From NCBI GenBank assembly GCA_964036665.1, contig OZ038528.1, positions 8,748,501 through 8,812,500 on the forward strand: 64,000 nucleotides of DNA, in the 5' to 3' direction. The notes below the pieces were generated by a model, which was given only the letters and a program-made list of their open reading frames with translations, made no database searches and was not told the origin of the DNA. Of this stretch, positions 61,618 through 64,000 are shown in pieces (the first letter of the stretch is position 1; each line of letters opens with the position of its first letter). Source of the stretch: Gordius sp. MW1. Taxonomy: Eukaryota > Nematomorpha > Gordioida > Gordea > Gordiidae. Position numbers and translations under genes: made by a program.

Positions 61618-63671
61618 AATGAATAGTTCTGGCAGCTTAAAACCACTTTTCGGAAGTCAATCGAGGATAATAGGATTCTCAAATTGGCTTACTTTTATAT
61701 ATTTTTTTATGCTCTTTCACATAGAATTAAAAAAAAAAATTTTTACCTCAAAATTTTTCACATATTTTTCTTTCAACCGTATGCATCCGATGAAAGTTGT
61801 CGTTTTCAGACGTGGTTTCCATGATCCCAAATAAAAATTTATCAGAATCAGAAAACTATTACTTTAAAATCATGATCGCATAGTGCATTTGTGAAAAATT
61901 AAGCACTCACGTTGCGATACAACAAACTAATCGCAACAATAAAACGTTGTCTTTTGTCAAAATGATAGTTCTGGCAGCTTAAAACCTCTTTTCGGAAGTC
62001 AATCGAGGATAATAGAATTCTCAAATTGGCTTACTTTTATATATTTTTTTATGCTCTTTCACATAGAATTAAAAAAAAAAATTTTTTACCTCAAAATTTT
62101 TCACATATTTTTCTTTCAACCGTATGCATCCGATGAAAGTTGTCGTTTTCAGACGTGGTTTCCATGATCCCAAATAAAAATTTATCAGAATCAGAAAACT
62201 ATTACTTTAAAATCATGATCGCATAGTGCGTTTTTGAAAAATTAAGCACTCACGTTGCGATACAACAAACTAATCGCAACAATAAAACGTTGTCTTTTGT
62301 CAAAATGATAGTTCTGGCAGCTTAAAACCTCTTTTCGGAAGTAAATCGAGGATAATAGGATTCTCAAATTGGCTTACTTATATATATTTTATTTTTTCAT
62401 GCTCTTTCACATGGAATCGAAAAAAACAAAAAATATTTACATGAAAATTTTTCACATATTTTTCTTTCAACCGTATGCATCCGATGAAAGTTGTCGTTTT
62501 CAGACGTGGTTTCGATGATAAAAAGTAAAAATTTATCAGAATCAGAAAACTATTACTTTAAAATCATGATCGCATAGTGCATTTTTGAAAAATTAAGCAC
62601 TCACGTTGCGATACAACAAACTAATCGCAACAATAAAACGTTGTCTTTTGTCAAAATGATAGTTCTGGCAGCTTAAAACCTCTTTTCGGAAGTCAATCGA
62701 GGATAATAGAATTCTCAAATTGGCTTACTTTTATATATTTTTTCATGCTCTTTCACATAGAATCGAAAAAAATAAATATTTTTACCTCAAAATTTTTCAC
62801 ATATTTTTCTTTCAACCGTATGCATCCGATGAAAGTTGTCGTTTTCAGACGTGGTTTCCATGATCTCAAGTAAAAATTTATCAGAATCTGAAAACCATTA
62901 CTTTGAAACCATGATCGCATAGAGCCATTTTCAAAAATTAAGCATCACGTTGCGATACAACAAACTAATCGCAACAATAAAACGTTGTCTTTTGTCAAAA
63001 TGATAGTTCTCGCAGCTTAAAACCACTTTTCGGAAGTCAATCGAGGATAATAGGATTCTCAAATTGGCTTACTTTTATATATTTTTTTATGCTCTTTCAC
63101 ATAGAATTAAAAAAAAAAAATTTTTACCTCAAAATTTTTCACATATTTTTCTTTCAACCGTATGCATCCGATGAAAGTTGTCGTTTTCAGACGTGGTTTC
63201 CATGATCCCAAATAAAAATTTATCAGAATCAGAAAACTATTACTTTAAAATCATGATCGCATAGTGCGTTTTTGAAAAATTAAGCACTCACGTTGCGATA
63301 CAACAAACTAATCGCAACGATAAAACGTTGTCTTTTGTCAAAATGATAGTTCCCGCAGCTTCTAACCTCTTTTCGGAAGTCAATTGAGGATAATAGGATT
63401 CTCAAATTGGCTTACTTTTATATATTTTTTCATGCTCTTTCACATAGAATCGAAAAAAATAAATAATTTTACCTCAATATTTTTCACATATTTTTCTTTC
63501 AACCGTATGCATCCGATGAAAGTTGTCGTTTTCAGACGTGGTTTCTATGATCCCAAGTAAAAATTTATCAGAATCTGAAAACTATTACTTTGAAATCATG
63601 ATCGCAGAGAGCCATTTTCAAAAATTAAGCACTCACGTTGCGATACAACAAACTAATCGCAACAATAAAAC
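61618..63671 (+). repeat. Six satellite monomers with recurrent GAATTAAAAAAAAAA type
   Basis: Ordinary array with three monomers of the GAATTAAAAAAAAA and CCCAAATAAAAATTT type (near 61,730, 62,070 and 63,105), a wide CATGG monomer near 62,410, and ATGATAGTTCTGGCAGC starts that combine the A-type ATGATAG with the B-type CTGGCAGC. A private TTCCCGCAGCTTCTAACC lies near 63,350. No gene is seen. Confidence 0.8.
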
Positions 63672-64000
63672 GTTGTCTTTTGTCAAAATGAATAGTTCTG
63701 GCAGCTTAAAACCTCTTTTCGGAAGTAAATCGAGGATAATAGGATTCTCAAATTGGCTTACTTATATATATTTTATTTTTTCATGCTCTTTCACATGGAA
63801 TCGAAAAAAACAAAAAATATTTACATGAAAATTTTTCACATATTTTTCTTTCAACCGTATGCATCCGATGAAAGTTGTCGTTTTCAGACGTGGTTTCGAT
63901 GATAAAAAGTAAAAATTTATCAGAATCAGAAAACTATTACTTTAAAATCATGATCGCATAGTGCATTTTTGAAAAATTAAGCACTCACGTTGCGATACAA
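63672..64000 (+). repeat. Partial satellite monomer at right edge
   Basis: The last monomer starts at GTTGTC and is cut inside the dyad region at the window end, so the array continues to the right. It is a wide-type copy, with the CATGGAATC and CAAAAAATATTTACATG block near 63,793-63,830. Confidence 0.95.

Larger units (their letters stand above)
59192..64000 (+). repeat. Satellite array, right block (about 14 monomers)
   Basis: The same satellite in the same orientation and phase resumes directly after the right target-site copy of the inserted element. The first base here is the G of GTTGTC, exactly where the interrupted monomer would continue. The block ends inside a monomer at the window edge; the last GTTGTC start is at 63,672. 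No gene is seen. Confidence 0.98.

Noticed and set aside
61454..61834. Longest open frame (126 codons), and relatives at 38,452-38,799, 44,344-44,691, 32,202-32,477 and many 61-101 codon versions
   Set aside because: These frames recur only because the satellite recurs. They are opened by changes such as CATAGAG to CAGAGAG or CACAGAG that remove a TAG, and they end at random in A/T runs. Sister monomers carry stops and indels in the same frame, so there is no sign of protein constraint.

Overview
The window is eukaryotic, almost certainly heterochromatic, satellite DNA. About 62.8 of the 64 kb is one AT-rich tandem repeat with a 343-352 bp monomer. There are roughly 182 copies, all head-to-tail in the same orientation, running off both ends of the window. 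I see no protein-coding gene, rRNA, tRNA, CRISPR array or bacterial signal. The species cannot be identified from this sequence. A higher-order-repeat satellite invaded by a hAT-type DNA transposon fits an animal, perhaps an arthropod, but that is a weak inference.

Layout. From 0 to about 1.65 kb, two monomer types alternate: A (about 345 bp) and B (about 351 bp). From 1.1 to 19.7 kb there are nested segmental duplications at offsets of 3,094, 4,141, 5,870 and 7,235 bp (9, 12, 17 and 21 monomers). The clearest is a 17-monomer, 5,870 bp tandem pair. From 19.6 to 30 kb there are smaller duplications of 2 to 5 monomers. From 30.5 to 53 kb a second family of higher-order units repeats at offsets of 6,250, 2,777, 5,892, 2,423 and 1,383 bp (18, 8, 17, 7 and 4 monomers). 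From 53 to 64 kb an 11-monomer unit of 3,791 bp is seen in successive copies.

The only non-satellite DNA is a 1,218 bp insertion at 57,966-59,183. It has an exact 8 bp target-site duplication, TAGTG/CACTA ends that fit the hAT terminal consensus, and dense CGAGA-pentamer arrays inside each end. An AT-rich core of about 860 bp has no recognisable transposase. I read it as a non-autonomous hAT element. It appears in only one copy of the local higher-order unit, so it inserted after (or escaped) the last local amplification. Removing the element and one target-site copy restores an ordinary monomer.

Nothing here works as a gene set. The biology is array evolution (unequal exchange, conversion-like mosaics, subfamily homogenisation) plus one transposon insertion. 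Short open reading frames of 60-126 codons recur because the monomer recurs, and I do not call them genes. Boundaries of the duplicated blocks were read by eye from diagnostic variants and are good to a few tens of bases unless stated otherwise.
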